Shown: positions 21,765 through 33,356, numbered from the stretch's first letter. The stretch is 64,000 bases of DNA from Lithobates sylvaticus (GCA_028564925.1 CM053028.1:445272022-445336021); one strand, 5' to 3'. A program made the numbers and translations. Notes: generated by a model not told the origin, from the letters alone.

Positions 21765-22764
21765 TTAACCACTTCAGCCCCGGACCAATTGGCAGCCAAA
21801 GGACCAGGCCCCTTTTTGCGATTTGGCACTGCGTCGCTTTAACTGACAATTGCGCGGTCGTGCGATGTGGCTCCCAAACAAAATTGGCGTCCTTTTTTTC
21901 CCACAAATAGAGCTTTCTTTTGGTGGTATTTGATCGCCCCTGTGGTTTTTATTTTTTGCACTATAAACAAAAATAGAGCGACAATTTTGAAAAAAATGCA
22001 ATATTTTTTGCTTTTTGCTATAATTAATATCCCCAAAAAATATATAAAATTTTTTTTTTCCTCAGTTTAGGCCGATACGTATTCTTCTACATATTTTTGG
22101 TAAAAAAAATCACAATTAACGATTATTGATTGGTTTGCGCAAAAGTTATAGCGTTTACAAAATAGGGGATAGTTTTATAGCATTTTTATTAATATTTTTT
22201 TTTTACTAGTAATAGCGGCGATCAACGATTTTTATTGTGACTGCGACATTATGGCGGACACATCGGACATTTTTTACACATTTTTGGGACCATTGTCATT
22301 TATACAGCAATCAATGCTATTTAAATGCATTGATTCCTGTATAAATGACACATGCAGTGAAAGAGTTAACCACTAGGGGGAGGGGTTATGGGCTGTGACG
22401 TGTGTGTTTTTTTTAAACATTAGGGGGTGGGGCTGACGTCTGACGTCATTGATCGGCTTTCCCGATGACAGGGAACAGCCGATCAATGACAGGCAGAGTA
22501 GGAAGCGCGGGGAGAGGTTTGTTTACACAGACCTCTCCCCGTTCTTCAGCTCTGTGACCCGATCGCGGGACAACAGCGGCGATCGGGTCCGCTGGTCCCA
22601 CGGCCGTGGTCACGGAGCTCCCGACCGGGTCACGAGAGCGCCGCCGGCGGCGCGCTCGTGGCCCGCGGCTAGGCAATTAAAGTGCCACGTACCTGTACGT
22701 GGTTTTGCCTAGCCGTGCCATTCTGCCGACGTATATGTGCAGGAGGCGGTCGGGAAGTGGTTAA
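21765..22764. repeat. TTAA MITE (CCACTT family), copy A
   Basis: TTAA at 21765-21768 and 22761-22764. Ends are CCACTTCAGCCCCGG and CGGGAAGTGG. Interior features shared by the family include GACAATTGCGCGGTCGTGC, a TTTGGTGGTATTTGATC block and a GC-rich right part with inverted words. TTAA duplication and CC starts suggest piggyBac-type mobilisation. It inserted into PLE-A copy 2: copy 1 reads continuously from CTAACAGAAG to TAATAGTACAGG near 8140. Confidence 0.88.
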
Positions 22765-24126
22765 TAGTACAGGGGGAAAGAGGACCCCCTGGGAAAGGAA
22801 GTCACGGGCGGACCAAGCTGATTATAAAGGGAATTTTTATTGCACAATTAATAGAGACAAAATTACAAAAACTAGGTACCCACCACCAACACCTAGACTA
22901 ATGGTAAAATAAGACAATGTTGTCTATATAAAAGCAGCTGCGTCACGTATACATCAAGCACACCCCATTTACACCCAAATAAAATTAAGGTACAAAAAGT
23001 TGCGGTTAAATGGGCATGTAAATCCTGGTGACTAACACCTTCACTAAACGTGCATATCCTGTCACTGTTGACCATCAAGCCCCCATCTGGGGGATACAGG
23101 GGTATTATATTGGGAGTCCACACATTTGAAAAGTAAACCTGTACGAAGCAATACCACTGGGTTAACTGAATTTACTCTTATTTAACTGGTGACATGCACT
23201 ATATAGAGGGCGGCATATAGCCACTGACAGTCAATAATTAATTCAGATCTTCAGCTTCAGGCCAAGCCATGTTAGCAGGGGTAACCCAGTGTGAGGTTTA
23301 TTAGCTAGGACAGTGGGTAAAGCTTATCTACAGGTCAGGACAGAGGTATTTGTGACAAAGGACCAATGGTCCGCTTACCTGTCCGTTATGGACAAGAGAC
23401 TCTGATGTCTGACAGGTGTCCCAAATATTTTCATTAGGTTCTGTCTATAAGAGGATCTCGCACTTCACAAATCCTGTCGTCCAGGGTGCTCAATTGTCAC
23501 ATGGAAATCAAGGGAGCTTCACAGTATAGATCCGCTGATAGCGCTATAGCGATGTGAGGCATCTAGGTACACTGTCCTAATACCTCCGCTGGAGAGGGCT
23601 CCCACCATCCTCATGGTGTGTAGTGCACTTGCGCTGACGTGACGTGGTGCGTCATCTGTGACGTATAAAGTATCACTGGCATGCCATGTTTCACCCAGTC
23701 ACGTGGGTTTTTTTCAAGGATGGGAGGGATCAAAAGCAGTCGTCTATTTATACACTTTTTTCCCACACAACACAGTTGATTGAAGGCTGCAATTCCCACA
23801 GCGACCACTAGATGTCAACCTCACAGTTTAAACACCACACATTCATTCTGCTGCTGGCCAGAAGGGCTCACATAAGGCATATCGTGGCAAACAAATAACA
23901 ATGCGGAAGGGATCAGGGCACAGAGCAAAAGACAGAGCCAAAGTACCAGGGTTCCCAGGGTGATGAAGCAGTTAGAGACAGTATAGAAGTGGTAATATGC
24001 CATAATATACCAGTCTGAGACTGGATATTCTATAGGCATACCCAAACGGCAATCAAAGAGGACAGATTTTTGTCCTCCAAGCCAGAGTTTTATGTCCCTT
24101 ACACATATAGTGAGTTCTGGCCCTAG
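22765..24126 (-). repeat. PLE-A copy 2 tail (left arm of the inverted pair)
   Basis: Non-coding tail of PLE-A. It matches copy 1 at 8150-9225 in direct orientation and 26446-27707 in inverted orientation. It includes GAAACATG next to a stem ACCCA...TGGGT (minus strand, about 23687-23708), a degenerate hammerhead-like pattern. Confidence 0.8.
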
Positions 24127-26445
24127 TTAACGTTCTAGAAAGGGCTGAAAACTGAATGAAGTGTTCATGCCCAGGGGCGCAAGCGTTTTGAGCCTAAATA
24201 TCCAATTTTTTTCTTTTTGCAGCAGGGTGGTATCGAAATTACTGCTATGTGATGGTAGGTTCAGGGGATAAATCCCCTTAATATTGATACCAGCCATGCT
24301 GCCTCCATGGAAATCTTCAAAATGTAATGCTAGTGGGGACATATATTCTCTTTTCTTCTTGTTCTCCTCCTTGCTTGAACTTTTGACACTTCTTAAGTGT
24401 TCGCCGATGCGAATTCGGAGTTGTCTCTTGGTTTTTCCGATCTAGTACTTCTTACATGGACACTCCAGCATATAAATGACTCTGGAGTTTGCACAGTTGA
24501 TGAAAGTTTTAATTTGAAACGCCACACTCCGATTTGCATTGGTGAAGCTTGCAGTTTTTTCAACAAATCTACATATTTGGCAGTGCCCACATGCGTACAT
24601 TCCTTTGAGAGACGGTAGATCAGTCAACCAGTTTGTGGTCTTGCCCCTAGTATATTCAGAGTGAAACAAGGTATCCATAACCACTTGCCTACCAGCCGCC
24701 GCAGTTGTACTGCGGCAGAATGGCACGGCTGGGCGAAACAACATTATGTTACGTCGCTTCGCTCTGTGGCCACTAGGGGCGCACAGTTTCCGGTTCTCTG
24801 AGGAGAGGAGAGACAGATCGTCTGTTCATACAGAGTATGAACAGCGATCTGTCATCTCCCCTACACAGTCCCATCCCCCTTTCAGTTAGAACACACACTA
24901 GGGAACACAATTAACCCCTTGATCCCCCTCTAGTGTTAACCCCTTTCCTGCCAGTGACATTTTTACAGTAATCAATGCATTTTTATAGAACTGATCGCTG
25001 TATAAATGTCAATGGTCCCAAAAATGTGTCAAAATTGTCCGATATGTCCACCATAATGTCGCAGTCCCGATAAAAATCGCAGATCGCCACCATTACTAGT
25101 AAAAAAAAAATTATAATAACATTGCAATAAAACTATCCCCTATTTTTTAGACGCTATAACTTTTGCGCAAATCAATCAATATACGCTTATTGAAAATTTT
25201 TTTACAAAAAATTTGTAGAATACATATGGGCCTAAACTGTGGAAAAAATAATTTTTTTATATATTTTTGGGGGATATTTATTATAGCAAAAAGTAAAAAA
25301 TATTAAATTTTTTTCAAAATTGTCACTCTTTTCTTGTTTATAGCGCAAAAATAAAAAAACACAGAGGTGATCAAATACCACCAAAAGAAAGCTACATTTG
25401 TGGGAAAAAAGGATGTCAATATTGTTTGGGTGCAATGTCTCATGACCGCGCAATTGTCAGTTAAAGCGTTGCAGTGCCGAATCGAAGAAGTGCTCTGGTC
25501 AGGAAGGGGGTAAAATATTCCGGGGCTGAAGCGGTTAAGATTACTTAGTTGGGGACGGGGACCTACAATGTCAGTTAAAGCAGGGGATTTTGTGAGAATT
25601 CCCCAATGTTTTTGGAGTACATTCCTCACTTGTTCCCATTGTGCCCCATGGGTAGTGATTATCCTTAGAGGGGGTTCTTTACATAATGTCTTTTGACTTT
25701 CCTGCTTCTTAACCAGAAGGTCCCTCTTGTCTTTTGTCCAGGCCTTCCTCCGCACACTTTTAAGGACTTTATGAGAGTAACCTCTGTCTCTGAAACTACC
25801 AAACATCTCTCCTGCTTCTCTCTGAAAATCGTCATCCCTGTGAAGCCTCAGGAACTGACCCACAGGGATTCCTTTAACCAGATGATCTGGATGGTGACTA
25901 GAAGCCTACAAAAGCATGTTTGCTGCAGTCGGCTTTCTAAAAGTACAAGTAGTTATTCTGTTGCCAACTATAGAGATTTGTAGATCGAGTAGGAAACTGT
26001 CCTGGGGTCTACCATATGGGTTAACCTGATGTTTCTCTTATTATTATTTAAAGCCGAGAGGAACTCATAGAGTTGCTCTTCGTCACCAATCCATAACATA
26101 AAGATATCATCAATGTATCTCAGCCAGGTAAGTACCCCGCTGAGATACTTCGACATCTTGTAGAGCGTTTCCAGTTCCCATAGGCCCAAATGGAGGAAGG
26201 CGTATGATGGAGCCCAAGGTGCTCCCATCGCTGTCACCCTCGTCTGTTGATAGTATCCATCGAGAAATTGGAAATAGTTTTTAGTTAAGGCGAGATCTAG
26301 AAGCTCTAGAATAAACAAATTTTGCGCATCAAATTCAGGATGGATCATCTCCAGGAAAAAGGAGACCGCCCTGAGGCCCCACTCATGGAGTATCGACGTG
26401 TAGAGCGACTCCACGTCGATCCCCACCAGGAGGGCCCCAGGAGGA
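24127..26445 (-). pseudogene. Penelope RT and GIY-YIG endonuclease (PLE-A copy 2), decayed
   Basis: From the right: the RT palm (LLVGID... IDVESLYTSIL near 26400, VTAMGAPWAPSYAFL near 26220, YIDD at 26106-26117), thumb and linker (LRIITTHGAQWEQVRNVL), the zinc-finger linker CGHCQICRF (near 24580), then the GIY-YIG endonuclease (VIYMLECPCKKY, GKTKRQLRIRIGEH, MSPLALHFEDFHGG) ending near 24127 (LGMNTSFSFQPFL). This RT plus GIY-YIG order defines endonuclease-bearing Penelope elements. The RT N-terminal part is absent beyond 26445, a TTAA MITE interrupts the linker, and frame changes are present. Confidence 0.9.
24677..25538. repeat. TTAA MITE (CCACTT family), copy B
   Basis: It lies between ATAA (24677-24680, a decayed TTAA) and TTAA (25535-25538). 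Ends are CCACTTGCCTACC and GGGGCTGAAGCGG. It interrupts the PLE-A linker. The empty site is seen in copy 1 as GGTATCCTTAAGATTACGGG at 9311-9330, with TTAA at 9318-9321. Confidence 0.92.
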
Positions 26446-27707
26446 ATCTGGTATATTATGGCATATTACCGCTTCTATACTGTCTCTAACTGCTTCATCA
26501 CCATGGGAACCCTGGTACTTTGGCTCTGTCTTCTCCTCTGTGCCCTTATCCCTTCAGCATTGTTACAGCTATTTGTTTGCTACGATATGCCTTATGTGAG
26601 CCCTTTTGTCCAGCAACAGAATGGATGTGTGGTGTTTAAACTGGAAGGTTGATATCTAGTGGTTGCTGTGGGAATTGCAGCCTTCAATCAACTCAGTGTT
26701 GTGTGTGAAAAAAAGTGTATAAATAGATGACTGCTTTTGATCCCCCCATCCTTGAAAAACCCACGTGACTGGGGGAAACATGTCGGTAAAGACACCACCG
26801 CAGTGACGCTCTATACATCATGGATAACGCACCGTGTCACGTCAGCGCAAGAGCACTATACACCAGGACAGAGGGAGCCCTCTCCAGCTGAGTGCCTAGA
26901 CGGCCTCACAACGCTATTAGCGGATCTTTACTGTGAAGCTCCCTTGATTTCCGTGTGATAATTGAGCACCCTGGATGATAGAATTTGTGAAGTGCGAGAT
27001 CCCCCTATAGACGGAACCTAATGAAGATATCTGGGATAGCTGTCAGATATCAATGACTTTTGTCCATAATGATCAGGTAAGCGGACCATTGACTGTCTAT
27101 ATACTCTTGCACAAATACCTAAGTCCTGATCTGCAGATAAGCTTTACCCACTGTCCTAGCTAATAAGCCTCACATTGGGTTACCCCTGCTAACACGGCTT
27201 GGCCTGAAGCTGAAGATCTGAATGACTTATTGACTGTCAGTGGCTATATGCCGCCCTCTATATAGTGTATATCACCAGTTGAATAAGAGTAAATTCAGTC
27301 AACCCAGTGGTATTGCTTCGTACAGGTTTACTTTTGAAATGTGTGGACTCCCAATATATTAACCCTGTATCCCCCAGATGGGGGCCTGATGGTCAACAGT
27401 GACGGGATGTGCACGTTTAGTGAAGGTGTTAGTCACAAGGATTTACGTGCCCATTTAACCTCCACTCTTTGTACCTTAAATTTATTTGGGTGTAAATGGT
27501 GTTTGTTTGATGTATACGTGATGCAGCTGCTTTTTTATATAGACAACGTTGTCTTATTTTAAAATTAGTCTAGGTGTTGGTGGTGGGTACCTAGTTTTTG
27601 TAATTCTGTCTTTATTAATTGTGCAATAAAATTCCCTTTATAAACAGCTTGAACCGCCCGTGACTTCCTTTCCCATGGAGGTCCTCTTTCCCCCTGTACT
27701 ATTACGA
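26446..27707 (+). repeat. Inverted copy of the PLE-A tail (right arm)
   Basis: The stretch is the reverse complement of about 22765-24010, starting GGCATATTACCGCTTCTATA and ending CTTTCCCCCTGTACTA. The two arms are diverged by scattered changes and by an indel region near 23340-23450 versus 27000-27110. With the RT between them they give a long inverted-repeat element. Confidence 0.88.
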
Positions 27708-27715
27708 AGGCCATA

Positions 27716-29034
27716 GAAAAATGGATTGTGTGCACAGGATTACCAGTCAGACTGATCTGTTGCATGTTTGGGGAGATGCTCTGCCTGGGTCTTTTGCAGC
27801 ATTTTGAAAGAAACCGAAAGACTGGCTGCTTTGATGTGGATGGTGCTTCTTCTACTTCCTGTGATTTTTCAATATTCTTACACATCATCTTCAGAGTCAG
27901 GCAGATCCTCATCTTGTAAGTGGGGCAATGTGGATTTTCTAATGGCACGGGCATACTCCTCTCCCTTCTTAAGCAGTTCCTGAATATTCTCATCCGCCAG
28001 ATCAAGGGTTTTCACAGACAGCAGGGTTAACAAAACAAGTAGCTGCTGCAAGCACTGGTAAGAACATTTCATCAGTTACTTGGAGGGAGCTAAGAAAAAA
28101 TGAAGCAAAACGCTGGTTCACATTCTCTTTCATTTTCTGTGCACTTGTGGCAAGGTCTTGGTAGCTAGTGTTCTGTTTAAAGTCCTCAAGGTGGCTGAGT
28201 AGAGAGTAGATAAAAGAGAGCAGGGACATGGACATGGTGTCACTCTTGAGGGTTTTAGCATGTTCTGCTCCACAAAGGGCAGCAGCAGGTTATGCAACGA
28301 TGTGAGCTATTTCCATTTAAAGTGATTCTAAAGTCTTGTTTAAAAAAATAAAAAAAAATAACAAACATGTTATACTTACCTCCTCTGTGCAGTTAGTTTT
28401 GCACAGAGTGGCCTGGATCCTCCTCTTCTCTGGTCCCTCTTCGCTGCTCCTGGCCCCTCCCTCAAGTCGAGTGCCCCCACAGCAAGGAGCTTGCTATGGG
28501 GCACCGGAGCTGAGTCACAGCTCTGTGTGTCCATTCAAACACTGAGCCCCAACCTGGAGCCGCCTCCTCTCTCATATGATTGGCTAACTGATTTTGATTG
28601 ACAGTCACAGGCTGCTGCTGTCTCTCAGTCAATCAAGAGGAGAGTCTCGGACAGCTAAGACACTCACTGACATCGCTGGAGAGAGATGGGGCTCAGGTAA
28701 GTAATTTGGGGGAGGCTTTGGGGGAGGCTGCTACACACAGAAGGTTTTTTTATCTTAATGCATAGGATGCATTAAGATAAAAAAACATTCTGCCTTTACA
28801 ACTCCTTTAACTAGGGAGCAAGCTGTGTCCCATCCCATGTTGTTTGTGATTTGGCAGACCGACTCTTTCAGTTTGAGGAGTCTTTCGATCATGTTGAATG
28901 TACTAGTAGTTTTACTTGACCAGCGTATGGGGCAGTCATTTAAAATAGTAAGGCCACACTGCTCCGATATCTTCAGTGTTGCAATGGAAGACTTGAAGAC
29001 ATTCACTATTGATCTTGCTTTAATAAAAAAGTGG
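27716..29034 (-). pseudogene. hAT transposase (ZBED-like), decayed
   Basis: From the right: FKSSIATLKISEQCGLTILN (near 28960) and MIERLLKLKESVCQITNNMG (28885-28830), then after the MITE at 28317-28810: SLLSHLEDFKQN (near 28190), YQDLATSAQKMKENVNQRF (28160-28110), DEMFLPVLAAATCFVNPAVC (28070-28020), and an acidic tail LPDSEDD, PSTSKQPVFRFLS (27910-27810). This is the central to C-terminal hAT transposase. Several frame changes are present. No N-terminal BED finger was seen; a PLE-B unit begins at its right edge. Confidence 0.72.
28317..28810. repeat. TTAA MITE (AAGTGATTCTAAAG family), copy 1
   Basis: TTAA at 28317-28320 and 28807-28810. It begins AAGTGATTCTAAAGTC and ends CTGCCTTTACAACTCC. 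An internal TTATCTTAATGCAT hairpin lies near 28750-28790. It interrupts the hAT transposase fossil. Related copies: 38387-38863 and, inverted, 60954-61402. Confidence 0.88.
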
Positions 29035-29925
29035 GGAATTTGGGACTTTGAATGAAGCCATGGCCTGGTATGGTCATGTGCCTTCATCCCTATCATTGTG
29101 AGGAAAAGGAGCAAAAATGCAGCAGGAAAAGCAGCATAGAAGCAACAAAAAAATGGTGGGACTATATATAAGGCTCATGGTAAAAAAATTAATAGAGTGG
29201 TGGACAGTAAAATATTTAATAATACATAGATACATGTTTACATACATTAAATGTCATATACAGGCACATTTCCAGGGTGCCAATTTCTAAAACGATAATA
29301 TCAGGTAACATATTTATAAACATTAATCACATGATAAGATTAAGGAGTCCACCAATATTCATGATTGGGTATACACAATTGAAAGGAAGCATCTGCATGG
29401 TCTATGTTCTTTCTGATCCCTGTCACCCAAAAATTGTGTATATGAGCACATATCTTAGTGGGCGTGTAATTGAAGTAGACGACATCTGGTAGCTCGACGC
29501 GTTTCAAGGCTTTAAGCCGCTGTTCAGGAGCAGACATGTGATGCATCTTCAATGGGAGAGTAAATTAACAAAGTAAACTAGCTTGTATCAATATAGGGGA
29601 GGATAGATAGAAAACACCCCCCCTCTATTTGAAACAAGATCACTTACAGATGTATGTGCACCTAATGGCATGATGTCAGGGACCATGGGCCACCCGAGGG
29701 CATCAGTATTGGGAGCTGAAGGGGCAGGTTCAGCGGCGTTGCCCATCACAGACAGACCACGCCCCAGGCGGATCCGTGCACACTGAGTACTCCTGGTGTA
29801 AACCAATATTGGGGCTATGTGAGTGAATTAATAATTAAAAGTGAGGATGGACTGGATGGGAAAGGTGGTTGGTGCAAAAATTAAAAACGATATGGTTGCG
29901 ACTAAGCGGGAGTGGAGGTGGAGGC
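29035..29925. repeat. PLE-B terminal unit, copy 1
   Basis: Non-coding unit starting GGAATTTGGGACTTTGAATG and running to about 29925. It is repeated directly at 30667-31560 and inverted at 34472-35398. Unlike those, it lacks the 183-bp hAT MITE: the site reads CATGGTCTATGTTCTTTCTG near 29397-29416. Confidence 0.8.
29502..29527 (-). ncRNA. Degenerate hammerhead-like motif, PLE-B copy 1
   Basis: On the minus strand: CTGAACA, a stem GGCTT...AAGCC, then GAAAC GCGTC. The position equivalent to G8 of the conserved CUGANGA core is C, so cleavage would not be expected. See the intact relatives at 31339-31364 and 34798-34823. Confidence 0.4.
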
Positions 29926-30660
29926 CCATAGTGAAAGGTCGCCACCAAGACACCCAGTTACAGGGGAGGGGAAGTGGGGGGGATAAGGGGAGTGGATGGC
30001 TTGTGAGGGTCTGATAAATACCTGGTGCTTGAAGGGAGGAAAAGCAGTCCAACGAAAAAAATGTGAAAGCCAATGTTCAAGAGAGCTCAGAGCAACCCAG
30101 ACCCCACCAGGGCGGCTGCCTATAAGTGCACGCCGCTGCAGACCAACCCAACTCCCAACGTCACGAGCATGACGGAAGGGGGGGAGGGACGCAGACACCT
30201 GGGTGGTTATTCGTCCAGCAGTTGGCACCATCACAGCCCCACTCAGGTGCTCGTGGAGATGGAAAATGACCCGCCAGTGAGACAGCTTCATGAGGACGCT
30301 GCACGTCCGGTGCGTTGGTGTGATGTCGATGCGTAGTGACGGCGCGTTTGCCCCCCGAGGGGCAAAGAGGCGGGCGGGGGAGGAACGCCCGCAATGCGCA
30401 TCGCAGCTCCCGAACTAAGTGATTCCGAGCAACATCACAGTTAAACACCCATGTTGCCATATGCACAATGATCTAATAATAACTGTAGAATATCACCAAA
30501 GTAGAGTAGAACTGAAGATAATACATAGTTAAGAGAGCAAGCAGATTGTCTGGGGAAAGCTAACATAGGACCATTGTTACTAAACGCAGGACTAATTGTT
30601 GAAAAGGTAAAACCATAGATGCTACCATGAGCTTCCATCTCTAAATTGATAATCATAAAA
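29926..30660. other. PLE-B interior, no gene recognised
   Basis: A GC-rich block (30060-30430) with inverted words such as TTTGCCCCCCGAGGGGCAAA near 30350, then AT-rich sequence to 30660. Short frames have no known motif. Confidence 0.4.
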
Positions 30661-31045
30661 AAGGGGGGAATTGGGGAATTTGGGACTTTGAATGAAGCCA
30701 TGGCCAGGTATGGTCATTATATCCATCCCTATCATTGTGAGGAAAATGAGCAAAAAGGCAGCAGGAAAAGCAGCCTAGAAGCAACAAAAAAGGGTGGGCC
30801 TTTATATGAAGCTCATGGTAATAGAATGGTGGATAGTAAAATATTTAATGATACATAGATACATAGATACATGTTTACATACATTAAGTTTTTTATACAT
30901 AGACATGCACATTTCCATGGTGGCAATTTCTTAAACGGTAATATCTGGTAGTAACATATTTATAAACATTAATCACATGATAAGATTAAGGAGTCCACAA
31001 ATATTCATGATTGGGTATACACAATTGAAAGATAGCATCTGCACG

Positions 31046-31244
31046 GTCTATGGCAGTGGTCATCAACCCTGTCCTCAGGGCCCACTAACAGGCTAGGTTT
31101 TAAGTATTACCTTGGGGAGATGCAGACTAGAATACTGCAATCACTGAGCAGCAAATGATATCACCTGTGATATATTTCAGTTATCTTGCAAACCTGGCCT
31201 GTTAGTGGGCCCTGAGGACAGGGTTGATGACCACTGGTCTATGG
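31046..31244. repeat. hAT MITE with 8-bp target duplication, copy in left PLE-B unit
   Basis: The MITE 31054-31236 (183 bp) has ends CAGTGGTCATCAACCCTGTC and its inverse GGGTTGATGACCACTG. GTCTATGG flanks it at 31046-31053 and 31237-31244. The 8-bp duplication and CAGTGG start are hAT hallmarks. Confidence 0.93.
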
Positions 31245-31338
31245 TCTTTCTGATCCCTGTCACCCAAAAATTGTGTATATGAGCACATATCTTAGTGGGC
31301 GTGTAATTGAAGTACACGGCATCTGGTAGCTTTGCGCA

Positions 31339-31364
31339 TTTCGCAGCTTTGAGCTGCTCTTCAG
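31339..31364 (-). ncRNA. Hammerhead-like ribozyme core, PLE-B copy 2
   Basis: On the minus strand: CTGAAGA, perfect stem GCAGCT...AGCTGC, then GAAA, followed by a very short helix III region (TGCGCAAAG). The conserved CUGANGA and GAAA boxes are both intact. Hammerheads with a tiny helix III are known from Penelope-like elements. Stem I pairing was not fully resolved by eye. Confidence 0.5.
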
Positions 31365-31599
31365 GAGCAGACATATGATGTATCTGCAATGGGAGAGTAA
31401 ATTACCAATGTCAGGGACCGTGGGCAACCCGAGAACATCAGTATCGGGAGCTGAGGGGGCATGTTCAGTGGCGGCACCCATCACAAACAAAGCCCCAGGC
31501 AGATCCAGGCACAACGAGCATCATTGTTGAGTGAATCTATTGAGTAAACCAATATTGTAGTCTCCCTACCTGATCAGGATAACCCACGGGATGCCATCA

Positions 31600-31784
31600 C
31601 TAAGCCCATCCTGGAGGTGTAGCAGATTGGAGCATGCTCTGCTGGGGTTTTTTTTTTTGCCTTCCTCTGGATCAACTGTGGGTATAGAATTGGGTATATT
31701 GGATTGTACGATAATTTGGTTGAACTGGATGGACTTGTGTCTTTTTTCAGCCTAGCTAACTATGTAACTATGTAACTATGTGAT
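31600..31784 (+). repeat. CR1/L2-type LINE or SINE 3' tail
   Basis: The stretch ends TTCAGCCTAGCTAACTATG followed by repeats of an AACTATGT unit, after GGTTGAACTGGATGGACTTG. This is the common 3' end of CR1/L2-clade elements in amphibians. No coding part. Confidence 0.65.
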
Positions 31785-32033
31785 CGATGCAAGTAAGGCT
31801 GCTGTGATGGTACATATAGCCACAGAGTGCACATTAATTCGGCATGACCTGGATAAAATCCGGGGCAGACTCACAGTAGCTGAGGACAGGATATCAGAGG
31901 TGGAGGATGCCTCTCATTCTCAAGGCAATCAACTAGCTGAGCTGCAAGACAGGGTGAAAGCGTTGCAACATCGGGCTGATGACGCAGAAGACAGGCAGAG
32001 AAGGAACAATGTGAGTGATGGGGCTACCAGAGG
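31785..32033 (+). pseudogene. L1 ORF1 protein, N-terminal half
   Basis: Reads RHDLDKIRGRLTVAEDRISE, VEDASHSQGNQLAELQDRV, LQHRADDAEDRQRRNN, then MGLPEG in another frame. This is the coiled-coil and start of the RRM of L1/Tx1 ORF1p, an RNA-binding chaperone of LINE retrotransposition. It is cut at 32033 by a hAT element and resumes at 34184. Confidence 0.85.
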
Positions 32034-32084
32034 CAGGGGAGGGCTGGCAGCCTTAGGCCTGGGGGGAAAGTCTAGTCAAGTGGC

Positions 32085-32290
32085 CCATTAAACTACCAAT
32101 CAGCTCACCATCACCAGTCCCCATTAATGCAGTATGATCAGTGCCCTTCAATGCAGCCTCACTAGTGTCTATCAATGCAGCCTCACTAGTGTCTATCAAT
32201 GCAGCCTCATCAGTGCCCATCAATGCAGCCTCACCAGTCCCCATCAGCTCAGCCTCACCATAGTCCATCAATGCAGTCTGTTCAGTGCAT
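32085..32290. repeat. 24-bp minisatellite in the hAT element
   Basis: About seven to eight units close to CAATGCAGCCTCACTAGTGT plus CTAT, increasingly diverged to the right. Confidence 0.9.
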
Positions 32291-32479
32291 GGGTATTAGA
32301 GAGAGAAGAGCTGCTGGATTACACAGAGCAGAGATCTCCCGCTTACCCGGTGTGGCTGCTGTCATACGAAGTCCTGCCTCCTGGACCAGCTTCTTTGATA
32401 GACATCACCAGTGTGCTGTTTATCATAGGACGTCTTTGGCTTCCCAGGAGTACACTGAAGTACACATTACCGAGGAGCT

Positions 32480-33233
32480 GATGCATGTGCCCAGTGGCTG
32501 CGATGTCCGCCGGGCACCCGTGATCTCTTACGACAGAGCAGGAACATGGATCTGTGTGTGTGTGTAAACACACAGATCCACGTCCTGTCAGGGGAGAGGA
32601 GACAGAAGATGTGTTCCTAGCATATAGGAACACTGATCAGTCTCCTCCCCCAGTCAGGCCCACCCCCCCCCACAGTTAGAATCACTCCCTAGGTAACACA
32701 TTTAACCCCTTGATCGCACCCTAGTGTTAACTCCTTCCCTGCCAGTGACATTTATACAGTAATCAATGCATTTTTAAGGCTCTGATAAATATAAGTGTCA
32801 CTGGTCCCAAAATAGTGTCAAAAGTGTCCGATCTGTCCACCGCAATGTCACAGTCACAATAAAAATCTCAGATCGCCGCCATTACTAGTAAAAAAAAAAA
32901 AATAATAAAAATGCCATAAATCAATAACCTATTTTGTAGACGCTATAACTTTTGCGCAAACCAATCAATATACGCTTATTGCAATTTTTTTTTTACCAAA
33001 AATATGTAGAAAAATACATATCATCCTAAACTGAGGAAAAAAATTTTTTTTTTAAATTGGGATATTTATTATAGCAAAAAGTAAAAAATCTTGTGTTTTT
33101 TTTTTTTTTTATAATTAATTTGGGTACAGTGTTGTATGACCGCACAATTGTCATTCAAAATGTTACAGCGTTGAAAGCTGAAAATTGGCCTGGGCAGGAA
33201 GGGGGTGAACATGCCTGGTATTGAAGTGGTTAA
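32480..33233. repeat. TTAA MITE (CCACTT family), copy C
   Basis: The right end GAAGTGGTTAA is at 33223-33233. The left end is not recognisable; similarity to copy E (62888-63870) starts near 32480 (GTCCGCCGGGCACCCG). It has the family hairpin GTGTGTAAACACAC near 32557-32573. It lies inside the hAT element. Confidence 0.75.
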
Positions 33234-33356
33234 TTAATGAAAGTGTATTTCTTCCAAAAAAATTGTATTTGTAAAACCGCTGCACAAATACTGTCTGACA
33301 TAAAATATTACAACAATCGTCATTTTATTCTCTAGGGTCTCTGCTAAAAATAAAAA

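Larger units (their letters stand above)
12216..27707 (-). mobile_element. PLE-A copy 2 with nested insertions and an inverted tail
   Basis: Pieces belonging to this copy: 12216-12319, 21723-21764, 22765-24676, 25539-26445, then an inverted copy of the tail at 26446-27707. Between them lie a TTAA MITE (12316-21484, itself carrying PLE-C and the Gypsy), a TAA MITE (21482-21723) and two TTAA MITEs (21765-22764 and 24677-25538). Copy 1 shows the uninterrupted state at these points. The RT is 5'-truncated at 26445, where the inverted tail begins. Long inverted or tandem terminal copies are a known trait of Penelope elements. Confidence 0.78.

Noticed and set aside
21867-22070. Phenylalanine-rich frame in the TTAA MITE
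   Set aside because: The same peptide appears in several MITE copies only because the DNA is repeated; it lacks conservation between copies.
30073-30336. Short frames in the GC-rich PLE-B interior
   Set aside because: No motif, and frames on both strands are open because of base composition.
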